Part shown: positions 1 through 7,925 of the stretch, one piece after another
Numbering within the stretch: position 1 is the stretch's first letter
Layout: the number at the start of each line of letters is the position of its first letter
Source of the DNA: an uncultured Bacteroidales bacterium
GTDB lineage: Bacteria; Bacteroidota; Bacteroidia; Bacteroidales; Tenuifilaceae
Direction: 5' to 3'
Assembly (NCBI GenBank): GCA_937915475.1
Contig: CALGIR010000113.1
Coordinates: 1 to 18,521, forward strand
DNA length: 18,521 nt
Notes under the pieces: generated by a model
The model's input: the letters and a program-made list of their open reading frames with translations, nothing else
Database searches by the model: none
What the model was told of the DNA's origin: nothing
Position numbers and translations under genes: made by a program

Positions 1-2
1 AA

Positions 3-41
3 ATAATTAGCAAAGCAGAAAGCGAGAAACAAGAGAAGTGA
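3..41 (+). CDS. C-terminal end of an upstream gene (partial)
   Basis: The third plus frame is open from the window edge and reads IISKAESEKQEK followed by TGA at 39-41. The stop overlaps the GTG start of rnz in the four bases GTGA, the usual geometry of a translationally coupled gene pair. Only 12 residues are visible, a charged hydrophilic tail, so the product cannot be identified. The call rests on the overlap and the open frame alone. Confidence 0.4.
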   Translation: MISKAESEKQEK

Positions 42-949
42 CATTCTTTGTAACCATATTAGGTAGTAGCAGTGCACTACCTACCTCAAAACGATTTCCC
101 TCCGCTCATGTGCTCAATGCGCATGGGCGGTTGTTTTTAATTGATTGCGGTGAAGGAACCCAAATTCAACTCCGAAAGTATAAATTAAGGCTATCACGCA
201 TTGACAGCATATTTATAACGCATGTGCATGGTGACCATACACTAGGGCTAGTTGGACTTATTGCAACCTTGAACCTGTTGGGACGAAAAACAAAACTCTC
301 AATCTTCGCTCATGCGTCTCTTCAACCAATCCTCAACCAAAATATTCTTTTTTTTGTAAACGAGCTTAATTTCCCAATTGAGTTCATACCATTAAACAGT
401 AAAAAACACAAGGTAATTCTTAAAACAGATAATATCATCGTTGAGTCGTTCCCACTAAAGCACAGGATACCGTGCAATGGTTTCCTATTTAGAGAATCGC
501 CAAAACTTCCTAATATTAAAAAGGAAGCCATTGAAAAGTACCAATTATCTCTTACAGATATTACTAGCATAAAAAGAGGAAGCGATTTCACTTCCGAAAC
601 GGGTGAAGTTATTCCCAATGCGGAACTAACCTATATTTCATCACCACCACGATCGTACGCATATTGTAGCGACACGCGTTACTTTGAGAAATTGGCCAAT
701 TATACTAAAAACGTTGATTTGCTCTATCATGAGGCTACATTTGATAAGAGACTCGAGAAGATGGCAAAAACAACAGGCCATTCAACTGCTGAACAAGCTG
801 CTCAAATTGCGAAGCTCTCCAATGCCAAAAAACTGATTATTGGCCATTACTCATCGCGTTACAAAGATATCACCCCTTTGTTAGATGAAGCGCGATTAAT
901 CTTTCCAGAAACCTATTCGGCCGAAGATGGGCTAGTATTTTCTATTTAA
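38..949 (+). CDS. rnz: Ribonuclease Z (tRNA 3'-end processing endonuclease)
   Basis: Zinc-dependent metallo-beta-lactamase-fold endonuclease of the short RNase Z (RnzA/ElaC) type, which removes the 3' trailer of tRNA precursors in the cytoplasm. At 303 aa it has the normal length for the short form. The metal-ligand set is complete: the HVHGDH motif at residues 62-67 (preceded by T61), H142 in the PLKHR segment, D212 in the CSDTRY segment, and H270 in LIIGHYSSR. HEATF at 231-235 and GHST at 247-250 are also typical. The start is GTG at 38; no nearer upstream start is visible, and the N-terminal strand MTFFVTILGSSSALPT begins where the family begins. The GTGA overlap with the preceding frame suggests coupled translation. 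A separate promoter-like site lies between this gene and guaA. Confidence 0.95.
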   Translation: MTFFVTILGSSSALPTSKRFPSAHVLNAHGRLFLIDCGEGTQIQLRKYKLRLSRIDSIFITHVHGDHTLGLVGLIATLNLLGRKTKLSIFAHASLQPILNQNILFFVNELNFPIEFIPLNSKKHKVILKTDNIIVESFPLKHRIPCNGFLFRESPKLPNIKKEAIEKYQLSLTDITSIKRGSDFTSETGEVIPNAELTYISSPPRSYAYCSDTRYFEKLANYTKNVDLLYHEATFDKRLEKMAKTTGHSTAEQAAQIAKLSNAKKLIIGHYSSRYKDITPLLDEARLIFPETYSAEDGLVFSI

Positions 950-987
950 AATTGCTTCACCATTACCAAACGCTCTATCTATTTTTT

Positions 988-995
988 TAACTTTG
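988..995 (+). promoter_or_regulatory. Bacteroidota-type -7 box upstream of guaA
   Basis: TAACTTTG matches the TAnnTTTG -7 consensus of the Bacteroidota housekeeping sigma factor. No convincing TTG -33 box lies 17-23 bases upstream, so the call rests on the -7 box. Transcription starting about 7 bases downstream would give a leader of roughly 18 nt to the ATG at 1020. The TTG inside this box is also the first codon of the longest open frame, which argues against that codon as the start. Confidence 0.5.
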
Positions 996-1019
996 CACAA
1001 TCATTTAATCAATATTCCC

Positions 1020-2549
1020 ATGCATAATAAAATTTTAATCCTCGATTTTGGTTCACAGTACACACAGCTTATTGCCCGAAAGGTAAGAGAACTCAATGTT
1101 TACTGCGAAATTTATCCTTTTAATAATTACCCCACAATCGATAAAAGTGTAAAAGGGGTAATCCTCTCCGGTAGCCCATTCTCGGTTCACGACCCAGAGG
1201 CTCCAAGCCTTGATTTGTCGGGAATTAAGGGAAAGTTACCCCTATTAGGCATAGGGTTTGGTGCCCATCTGATTGCACAAGCAGATGGAGGTGAGGTTAC
1301 ACCATCAGATAATAAGGAGTATGTTCGTACAATGCTCTCTATTGTTGATAATACTTCGGCTTTATTTAAGGGTATAAATCAAAACACTCTGGTTTGGATG
1401 TCTCATGGGAATACCATTACAAGTATTCCTTCAAACTTTAAAATAGTTGCAAGTGCTGAGAATATTGAGGTAGCCGCCTTTGAGGTGGAGAATGAGGACA
1501 CATTTGGCATTCAATTTCATCCAGAGGTTCACCATACAACCCTAGGTTTATCTATTCTTCAGAATTTTTTGATAGACGTATGCAGATGCAAACAAGAGTG
1601 GACTCCTGCATCGTTTGTAAACGAAGCAGTAGAGAAACTAAAAAATCAAATAGGAGATAATAAAGTTATACTTGGCCTATCGGGTGGTGTTGACAGTTCG
1701 GTTGCTGCCTTTCTACTTCATAAGGCCATTGGGAAAAATCTTAACTGTATTTTTGTTGATAATGGATTACTTAGAAAAGATGAGTTTGACCAAGTACTCA
1801 ACTCCTACAAAACGCTAGGGTTAAATATTACTACAATTGATGCTAAACAAAAGTTTTACAACGATCTAAAGGGCATTACTGACCCTGAACTAAAGCGTAA
1901 GAGCATTGGAAAAAACTTTATTGAGGTTTTTGATGAGGTAGCTCAAAACATTAAGGATGTTAAATGGCTTGCACAGGGCACAATCTACCCTGATGTTATT
2001 GAATCAATATCAGTAAAAGGCCCTTCAGTGGCAATAAAATCACATCATAACGTTGGTGGGTTACCAGAGAAGATGAATCTCAAGATTATTGAACCATTAC
2101 GCTTTTTATTTAAGGATGAGGTCCGTCTTGTGGGAACAGAATTAGGAATCCCAAGGGCTATTCTTAACCGCCATCCATTCCCGGGGCCTGGGCTTGGCAT
2201 TAGGGTGCTGGGTGAGGTTACTGAAGAGAAGGTTAAACTACTGCAAGAAGCCGATAGCATATACATAAATGGGCTTAAACGATACGATTTATATAATAAA
2301 ATTTGGCAGGCAGGTGCTATACTACTTCCTGTTCAAACTGTTGGGGTAAAGGATGATAAGCGCACATATGAGTTTGCGGTTGCCCTAAGAGCCGTTACTT
2401 CTACCGATGGTATGACAGCTGATTGGTACCATCTCCCTTATGAATTTATGGAAAAAATATCCAACGAAATAATTAACAGGGTAAAGGGAATAAATAGAGT
2501 AGTTTACGACATAAGCTCAAAGCCACCAGCAACAATTGAATGGGAATAG
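1020..2549 (+). CDS. guaA: GMP synthase, glutaminase domain lacking the catalytic cysteine
   Basis: Converts XMP to GMP with ATP and an amino group, the last step of GMP synthesis. From the ATG at 1020 the protein has 509 aa, normal for GuaA. The frame extends upstream to a TTG at 993, but that TTG lies in a promoter-like box and MHNKILILDFGSQYTQ is the standard N-terminus. Order: class I glutamine amidotransferase (about 3-190), ATP pyrophosphatase with P-loop SGGVDSS (221-227), and dimerization domain ending KPPATIEWE. The synthetase motifs VDNGLLR, LAQGTIYPD, IKSHHNVGGLPE and HPFPGPGLG are all present. The amidotransferase is odd: the nucleophile elbow reads GIGFGAH (77-83), so the expected Cys79 is Gly (GGG, 1254-1256) and the expected Gln83 is His; the usual SHGD reads SHGN (N131). 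H167 and E169 of the triad remain. Known biochemistry: GuaA without this Cys loses glutamine-dependent but not ammonia-dependent activity. Inference: ammonia-dependent enzyme, or a paralogue of a normal copy. Confidence 0.93.
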   Translation: MHNKILILDFGSQYTQLIARKVRELNVYCEIYPFNNYPTIDKSVKGVILSGSPFSVHDPEAPSLDLSGIKGKLPLLGIGFGAHLIAQADGGEVTPSDNKEYVRTMLSIVDNTSALFKGINQNTLVWMSHGNTITSIPSNFKIVASAENIEVAAFEVENEDTFGIQFHPEVHHTTLGLSILQNFLIDVCRCKQEWTPASFVNEAVEKLKNQIGDNKVILGLSGGVDSSVAAFLLHKAIGKNLNCIFVDNGLLRKDEFDQVLNSYKTLGLNITTIDAKQKFYNDLKGITDPELKRKSIGKNFIEVFDEVAQNIKDVKWLAQGTIYPDVIESISVKGPSVAIKSHHNVGGLPEKMNLKIIEPLRFLFKDEVRLVGTELGIPRAILNRHPFPGPGLGIRVLGEVTEEKVKLLQEADSIYINGLKRYDLYNKIWQAGAILLPVQTVGVKDDKRTYEFAVALRAVTSTDGMTADWYHLPYEFMEKISNEIINRVKGINRVVYDISSKPPATIEWE

Positions 2550-2631
2550 ATACAAAACATTTCATTTCGGTTTGCGTTACTATATATCGGATTGGTTTAC
2601 AGTTAATTTATCAAAAAAAAAATAGGATTTC

Positions 2632-4242
2632 ATGGTAAAACGCTTTATATCAAAAACAACCATAATCATTGCCCTTTTAATATCATTTTCAAGTGCAAAT
2701 ATTTACAGTCAAAACACATCGAACCTCAGCATATATAAACTAATCCGTTTCATTCAGTATGTATCATCGGAATATGTTGATACGGTTAGTTCTGAGCGTA
2801 TAGTTGATGATGCAATTATTGGGACTCTCAAAAAACTTGATCCACACTCCGTTTATATCACCAAAGAGGATGTAAAGGCCATGAATGAACCCCTTGAGGG
2901 TAATTTTGAGGGAATTGGCGTTGAATTTAATATTCTAAACGATACTCTGATAGTGGTAAATCCTATTCCTGGTGGCCCATCCGAGAGGGTTGGAATAATG
3001 CCTGGAGATAGAGTTATTGACGTTGATGGCAAAAATGTTGCTGGTATTGGGCTTAAGAATAGCGAAGTATTTAAAATGCTAAGAGGTGATAAGGGTACAC
3101 AGGTTACCGTTCGAATTCTTCGAAGAAACTCATCAAAACCACTTGAATTTAATATCATTAGGGATAAAATTCCAATCCATAGCCTAGATGCCTCATACAT
3201 GATTGATGACAAAATTGGCTATATAAAGCTTAACCGTTTTGCACTAACCACCGAAAGCGAGTTCCTCGAAGCACTTTTGAAACTTAAGGAGGAAGATATG
3301 CAGCACCTCATCCTCGATTTAAGGGGAAATGGTGGTGGATACTTGAATGCTTCCGTTGCTCTTGCCGATCATTTTTTAAAAGAGAAGAAACTCATCGTTT
3401 ATACAGAGGGAAGAAACTCCCCAAAAACTGATTTTATTGCCACTACAAAAGGGGAATTACAAGAAGGACGACTTGTTATCCTGATTGATGAGGGATCGGC
3501 CTCGGCAAGCGAAATTGTTGCTGGTGCAGTTCAGGACTGGGACAGAGGGATTATCATTGGTCGCAGATCGTTTGGTAAAGGGCTTGTTCAAAACCAGCTC
3601 CCCCTACCCGATGGCTCAATGGTAAGGCTTACCGTAGCACGATACCACACTCCAACCGGTAGGGTAATTCAAAAACCATACAATCCCAATGAGCTCGAGA
3701 GTTACTACAGCGAGCTTACTCAGCGATACAACAATGGTGAGTTTTTTCATGCCGATAGCATAAGCATTCCCGATTCACTAAAATATTTTACCTTAAATAC
3801 CGGCAAGGTAGTTTACGGTGACGGAGGCATAATGCCCGACATATTTATTCCCGTTGATACTACCCACTACTCCGAATACTACGGAAAACTAATACGCAAA
3901 GGGATTATCAACCAATTCATACATACCTATATTGATAAGAATAGAAGTAATCTGAAGCGTAATTATGGTTCCTTCGAAAAATTCAATAAGAATTTCACTG
4001 TAAATCAAAATATTATAGATGAATTGCTTACCTTTGCCGAAAATCAGGGATTAGAATCTGATTCTGATGGTTTCAATACATCAAAGGACGAGATCCTAAT
4101 ACAACTAAAAGCGCTAATTGCGCTAAATCAATTTTCAACCAACTATTATTTTCAAATTGTTAATCAGAACAACAAGGCCCTTCAGAAAGCCATCGATGTG
4201 CTAAATAGCTGGGACAGTTATAAGCACCTTGTAAAGGATTAA
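2632..4242 (+). CDS. S41 family C-terminal processing peptidase (CtpA/Prc-like)
   Basis: Secreted serine protease of the carboxyl-terminal processing family, which trims or degrades envelope proteins. At 536 aa it has the usual size for Bacteroidota members. An N-terminal signal sequence is visible (K/R at 3-8, hydrophobic stretch 10-20, likely cleavage near IYSQ at 24-27). A PDZ domain spans about 90-177 (GIGVEFN, then PGGPSERVGIMPGDRVIDVDG). The S41 catalytic core follows from about 185: LDLRGNGGG at 228-236, the nucleophile in GSASASE (S291 by the 25-residue spacing to the lysine), and the general base K316 in SFGKGLVQ. The C-terminal 140 residues form a helical tail without a recognised motif. 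It lies 82 bp after guaA on the same strand, with no clear promoter between them, so co-transcription is possible. The substrate cannot be deduced. Confidence 0.92.
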   Translation: MVKRFISKTTIIIALLISFSSANIYSQNTSNLSIYKLIRFIQYVSSEYVDTVSSERIVDDAIIGTLKKLDPHSVYITKEDVKAMNEPLEGNFEGIGVEFNILNDTLIVVNPIPGGPSERVGIMPGDRVIDVDGKNVAGIGLKNSEVFKMLRGDKGTQVTVRILRRNSSKPLEFNIIRDKIPIHSLDASYMIDDKIGYIKLNRFALTTESEFLEALLKLKEEDMQHLILDLRGNGGGYLNASVALADHFLKEKKLIVYTEGRNSPKTDFIATTKGELQEGRLVILIDEGSASASEIVAGAVQDWDRGIIIGRRSFGKGLVQNQLPLPDGSMVRLTVARYHTPTGRVIQKPYNPNELESYYSELTQRYNNGEFFHADSISIPDSLKYFTLNTGKVVYGDGGIMPDIFIPVDTTHYSEYYGKLIRKGIINQFIHTYIDKNRSNLKRNYGSFEKFNKNFTVNQNIIDELLTFAENQGLESDSDGFNTSKDEILIQLKALIALNQFSTNYYFQIVNQNNKALQKAIDVLNSWDSYKHLVKD

Positions 4243-4312
4243 GAAAACAGGAATCTCCATTTTTTCATTCACCTATGACGATGCGGTTAAAGGATACCCA
4301 AAGGGGGTAAAG

Positions 4313-4355
4313 TTGTCTAAACCAATGGCTCAGATAAGCCATTAAGTTTAGATAA
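4313..4355 (+). other. Long imperfect hairpin upstream of the DEAD-box helicase gene
   Basis: An outer stem of ten pairs (4313-4322 with 4346-4355, one of them G-U) is followed by a C/AA internal loop, an inner stem of seven pairs (AATGGCT 4324-4330 with AGCCATT 4337-4343) and a six-base loop. There is no T-run on either side, so it is not a standard intrinsic terminator. It lies 72 bases before the helicase ATG, in a 185-bp intergenic stretch (4243-4427) that has no other clear gene. It may be a structured mRNA leader or a processing site. Confidence 0.6.
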
Positions 4356-4427
4356 GCGGTTGCATAATACTAGTAACATGGAATGTGGTAAAGCGGGGTT
4401 AAATTGTTCGCACACATTAAAATTTAA

Positions 4428-6008
4428 ATGAATACAAATTCAGAGTTTTTACAGTTTGGACTTAGCGAAGAAACGCTAAAGACCATTCTGGAAAAGGGAT
4501 TCGAAGTCCCATCGCCAATCCAAAAATTGGCCTTACCAGTTCTGCTTAATGAAACTTGCGATATTATCGGTCAAGCACAAACAGGTACTGGCAAAACCGC
4601 AGCATTCGGCTTACCAATCATCGAAGGACTAGCAAAAGGAAAAGACGGAAAAATAAATGCCATTATCCTTGTTCCCACCCGCGAACTTGCACTTCAGGTA
4701 ACCGATGAGATTATCTCGTTTAAAGGTAACCGCAACATCAATATCATTACGGTGTACGGGGGTCAATCTATTTCTGAACAACAGCGTAGACTTAGGAGAG
4801 GCGCCGATGTTGTTGTTGGAACACCTGGCCGTGTACTCGATTTAATAAAAAGAAAAGATCTATTGCTCGATAACATTGCCTGGGCAGTATTAGATGAGGC
4901 AGACGAGATGCTTAATATGGGTTTTATTGAGGATATTGAACTTATTTTAAGCCATACCCCAAAGAGCAAGCGTATGCTTCTTTTTTCGGCTACAATACCC
5001 GATAGGATTGTTAAACTATCGAAGAAGTTTATGAACGACCCTCGTATTCTAACCGTAGGTAATCAGCACAGTGCCACAAACCTTGCCGATCAAATTTACT
5101 TTGAGGTTAAACGTGCCGATAAGTTTGATGCCCTTACCCGAATAATTGATATTGAACCCGAGTTTTACGGTTTGGTATTCTGTAGAACAAGAGTTGATGT
5201 TGATACCTTATCGTCGCGCTTATTGGAACGCGGATACTCCTGTGATGGACTTCACGGAGATATATCGCAGGCTCAGCGGGAAAAAACGCTTACAAAGTTT
5301 AGAAATAAGTTTATTAACATTCTAGTTGCAACCGATGTTGCTGCAAGAGGTATCGATATATCTGATTTAACCCACGTCATAAACTATAGCCTACCTCAGG
5401 ACCCCGATTCATATATCCATCGAGTGGGTAGAACGGGCAGAGCAGGCAAAGAGGGAACGGCAATAACCTTTATCACCCCTGATGAGTACCGAAAATTTGT
5501 CTTTTTCCAAAAGACAATAAAATCGAATATACGAAAGGAAATACTCCCCGATGCGCAAGATATTATTGAGATAAAAAAAATGCGTATTAAGGATGAACTT
5601 CAGGCAATAGTCGAAAGCGAAACATATGCTGATTATCTTGCTATGGCAGAAGGAATACTCGAGGTAAATAGTCCCGAAATTGCACTAGCATCACTCCTCC
5701 GTATGGCATTTAAAAATCAACTTGAAGAAAAGAGTTATCCCGAAATTCGGACTTTCAATGTTGACAATACAGGAACAACACGCCTTTTTATTGCACTCGG
5801 AAAAAAGGATGGAATGAATCCCCGAAAGATATCATCATTTATAAGAACGAAAGTTAAGATTTCTGATAACAAAATTGACGATATAGGTGTATACGAGGAG
5901 TTCTCTTTTGTTACCGTTCCCTTTGCCGATGCAGAAACAATTCTCGATGCTTTCTCAAAAAAAGGGCGAGACGGGAAAGCATTAATAACCAAAGCAAAAA
6001 AGCGATAG
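4428..6008 (+). CDS. DEAD-box RNA helicase with DbpA-like RNA-binding domain
   Basis: ATP-dependent RNA helicase, 526 aa. All core motifs are present in order: Q motif (F10, then PSPIQ at 28-32), motif I AQTGTGKT (50-57), Ia PTRELA (83-88), Ib TPGR (132-135), II DEAD (156-159), III SAT (187-189), IV LVFCRTR (249-255), V ATDVAARGID (301-310) and VI HRVGRTGR (331-338). After a helical linker, residues about 451-520 (TRLFIALGKKDGMNP through the FSFVTVPFADAETILDAF region) match the RRM-like DbpA C-terminal domain, which in E. coli DbpA binds hairpin 92 of 23S rRNA. This points to large-subunit assembly rather than general mRNA decay; CsdA/DeaD-type proteins can carry the same domain, so no symbol is given. 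ATG at 4428 is directly before the Q-motif region and is the only sensible start. The rRNA methyltransferase gene follows 12 bp after the stop, and a long hairpin precedes the gene. Confidence 0.94.
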   Translation: MNTNSEFLQFGLSEETLKTILEKGFEVPSPIQKLALPVLLNETCDIIGQAQTGTGKTAAFGLPIIEGLAKGKDGKINAIILVPTRELALQVTDEIISFKGNRNINIITVYGGQSISEQQRRLRRGADVVVGTPGRVLDLIKRKDLLLDNIAWAVLDEADEMLNMGFIEDIELILSHTPKSKRMLLFSATIPDRIVKLSKKFMNDPRILTVGNQHSATNLADQIYFEVKRADKFDALTRIIDIEPEFYGLVFCRTRVDVDTLSSRLLERGYSCDGLHGDISQAQREKTLTKFRNKFINILVATDVAARGIDISDLTHVINYSLPQDPDSYIHRVGRTGRAGKEGTAITFITPDEYRKFVFFQKTIKSNIRKEILPDAQDIIEIKKMRIKDELQAIVESETYADYLAMAEGILEVNSPEIALASLLRMAFKNQLEEKSYPEIRTFNVDNTGTTRLFIALGKKDGMNPRKISSFIRTKVKISDNKIDDIGVYEEFSFVTVPFADAETILDAFSKKGRDGKALITKAKKR

Positions 6009-6020
6009 CCTTTAGTGACA

Positions 6021-7181
6021 ATGAACAAAAAAACGCAATTTGTGGCAAAAACCCTCCATGGGTTGGAGGGTGTTTTGGCCAACGAGTTAAGAGCAATTGG
6101 AGCCGAAAACGTTGAAGAACAACGAAGGATGGTAAACTTTACGGGCACAACCGAAATGCTTTACCGTGCCAATTTCCAAGTCCGAACTGCAACACGTATT
6201 TTGCTGCCAATCCATACCTTTAAAGCAAAAAACGAGGAAGAGTTGTACAGTATTGCCAAAAAATTCGATTGGACTTCAATCATGGATTTGTCGCACAAGT
6301 TTGCTGTTGACGCAACTGTAAACTCGAGTATTTTCACCCATTCACACTTCATGGCTCTTAAATTAAAAGATGCTATTGTAGACCATTTCAGAGATAGATT
6401 TGGGAAACGTCCATTTGTAGACCCCAAAAATCCGCAAATCCAAATCCATATCCATATAGCCGAACAGGATTGTACTATCCTGCTCGACTCATCGGGCGAA
6501 TCATTACATAAAAGGGGTTACAGGCTTCATCAGGATGTTGCCCCGCTAAATGAGGTACTTGCTGCAGGGCTAATCATGCTTTCTGGATGGGATGGTACAA
6601 CTCCATTTATTGATCCGCTGTGTGGTTCAGGAACCTTATTAATAGAAGCTGCGCTTATTGCCAAAGGTATGGCTCCTGGTATTTTCCGTAAGCAATTTGC
6701 TTTTGAAAACTGGCTCAACTTTGAGAAGGAAACCTTTGAAAAGGTGTTTAACGATGAGAGCTATGAACGAGATATCGATCCTATTATTATTGGTGGAGAT
6801 ATTTCGAGAAGAGCAGTCGATTTTGCTCAGAGTAACTTAAAGGAAGCTGGTATCCAGAAATTGATATCAATAGAAAAACAGTCAATATTCGATTTCTTTC
6901 CGCCCGAGGGACCCGGTACAGTAATCACTAACCCACCCTATGGCGAACGGTTAAAAAAAGACCAAATCACTACATTCTATAAGCAATTAGGCGACACATT
7001 TAAGCAAAGGTACCAAGGATACAGCGTATGGGTACTAAGCGGTAATGGTGAAGCCTTGAAGAACTTTGGATTACACGCCTCAAATCCAACCACACTATTT
7101 AATGGGCCAATTGAATGCAAGTATCAATGTTACAACATATACTCTGGCAGTAAAAAGGCAAAATATCAGAATAAACAATAA
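6021..7181 (+). CDS. rlmL: THUMP-domain 23S rRNA guanine methyltransferase (RlmL-type)
   Basis: Class I SAM-dependent RNA methyltransferase of the RlmL N-terminal type, which in E. coli makes m2G2445 in 23S rRNA. From the ATG at 6021 it has 386 aa; a GTG two codons earlier (6015) is also possible. The N-terminal region begins with FVAKTLHGLEGVLANEL, typical of the family, and a THUMP domain covers about 45-155. The SAM-binding motif DPLCGSGTLLIEAALIA follows at about 198-214, then GGDIS (motif II region, about 258-262) and the catalytic NPPYGERL at about 304-311. E. coli RlmL is twice as long because it is fused to RlmK; this stand-alone form is the common one outside the gammaproteobacteria. 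It is 12 bp behind the helicase gene and surely co-transcribed, which supports a shared role in 50S maturation. The exact target base is inferred from family membership. Confidence 0.87.
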   Translation: MNKKTQFVAKTLHGLEGVLANELRAIGAENVEEQRRMVNFTGTTEMLYRANFQVRTATRILLPIHTFKAKNEEELYSIAKKFDWTSIMDLSHKFAVDATVNSSIFTHSHFMALKLKDAIVDHFRDRFGKRPFVDPKNPQIQIHIHIAEQDCTILLDSSGESLHKRGYRLHQDVAPLNEVLAAGLIMLSGWDGTTPFIDPLCGSGTLLIEAALIAKGMAPGIFRKQFAFENWLNFEKETFEKVFNDESYERDIDPIIIGGDISRRAVDFAQSNLKEAGIQKLISIEKQSIFDFFPPEGPGTVITNPPYGERLKKDQITTFYKQLGDTFKQRYQGYSVWVLSGNGEALKNFGLHASNPTTLFNGPIECKYQCYNIYSGSKKAKYQNKQ

Positions 7182-7249
7182 TTCAATCTCTGCTAACTTA
7201 TTACATATCCGCTTTTAACAAAACCAGAAGTTAAGAAGCCGTTCTTTTT

Positions 7250-7272
7250 AGGGCAAATATTGGCCTTTTTTG
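7250..7272 (+). terminator. Possible intrinsic terminator after rlmL
   Basis: AGGGCA (7250-7255) can pair with TGGCCT (7261-7266) with one G-G mismatch around a five-base AATAT loop. The second arm runs into six T (7266-7271) before TG. The stem is short and imperfect, so this is a weak call, but it sits where the helicase/methyltransferase operon should end. The T-run also supplies the TTTG proposed as the -33 box of the next unit. Confidence 0.4.
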
Positions 7273-7302
7273 TTAGTTTTGAATTAAATATTTATACATT
7301 TG
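7269..7302 (+). promoter_or_regulatory. Predicted promoter of the siaB/siaC-like pair
   Basis: TTTG at 7269-7272 and TACATTTG at 7295-7302, separated by 22 bases, fit the Bacteroidota TTG / TAnnTTTG pattern; the spacer is at the long end of the accepted range. The leader to the ATG at 7345 would be about 35 nt. Confidence 0.5.
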
Positions 7303-7344
7303 TTATATGTATGAGTTATTAACAAAATTCTAACTATCATCTCG

Positions 7345-7899
7345 ATGAGTTTATTCCTAGAGCAATGTTTTGAAAAAATGAACCAAGGCGAGGTGATCGT
7401 TGCTTATAAGGGCAATATCGATTCCAATCTGATTGCCAATACGCTAAGCATGGTTGAATTGAAACTCGAGAATTTCGATGTTCAAAATATCATTAAAAAG
7501 AAACTCTACAACGTTCTAGTTGAAAGTTTACAAAACCTATACCATCATGTTGATACGCCTTTAGACTTAGGTCAGGATGATGAAACCAAATCAAACTTTG
7601 GGATTTTTATTCTAAACAGGCTTGAAAATGGGTTCAGAATATCAACAGGTAATTTTGTACATAAGGATAAAGTGAAAATAATTAAAGAAAAAATTGATAA
7701 GATTAATGCTCTTTCCGCCGAAGAGTTAAAAGAATTTTATAAATTTGTTCTTAATAATCAAAAGTTTTCAGAAAAAGGCGGTGGAGGACTTGGCCTAATT
7801 GATATGGCTCGAAAGACGGGTAATAAGTTGCAATATAACTTCTTTGGTTATAACAAAACATACTTATTTTTTAATTTGACTGTATTCATTAACTTTTGA
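7345..7899 (+). CDS. SiaB-like protein kinase (DUF6272 family)
   Basis: Small GHKL-fold protein, 184 aa, resembling SiaB, the kinase that in Pseudomonas aeruginosa phosphorylates SiaC on a threonine. Two ATP-binding boxes can be seen: an N-box-like ESLQNLYHH at 60-68 (E60, N64) and a G-box at 145-156 (GGGGLGLIDMAR), with strands EVIVAYKG near the start and KTYLFFNLTVFINF at the end. There is no DHp phosphoacceptor, membrane segment or sensor domain, so it is a cytosolic partner-switch kinase rather than a two-component sensor. The SiaC-like gene follows 26 bp downstream, and a terminator closes the pair, so the two form a dedicated operon. Family membership is inferred from motifs and from this neighbour; kinase activity is inferred from the Pseudomonas protein. 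An anti-sigma-factor-like ATPase is the main alternative. Confidence 0.78.
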   Translation: MSLFLEQCFEKMNQGEVIVAYKGNIDSNLIANTLSMVELKLENFDVQNIIKKKLYNVLVESLQNLYHHVDTPLDLGQDDETKSNFGIFILNRLENGFRISTGNFVHKDKVKIIKEKIDKINALSAEELKEFYKFVLNNQKFSEKGGGGLGLIDMARKTGNKLQYNFFGYNKTYLFFNLTVFINF

Positions 7900-7925
7900 A
7901 ATAACATAAAATAAATTATAATATT

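Noticed and set aside
4313..4355. Hairpin as an intrinsic terminator of the S41 peptidase gene
   Set aside because: No T-run follows on either strand and it lies over 70 bases after the stop, so it was kept as a structured element of unknown role.
6015..6020. GTG start two codons upstream of the rlmL ATG
   Set aside because: ATG at 6021 is a better start and the two extra residues add no family sequence; the choice does not affect the product.
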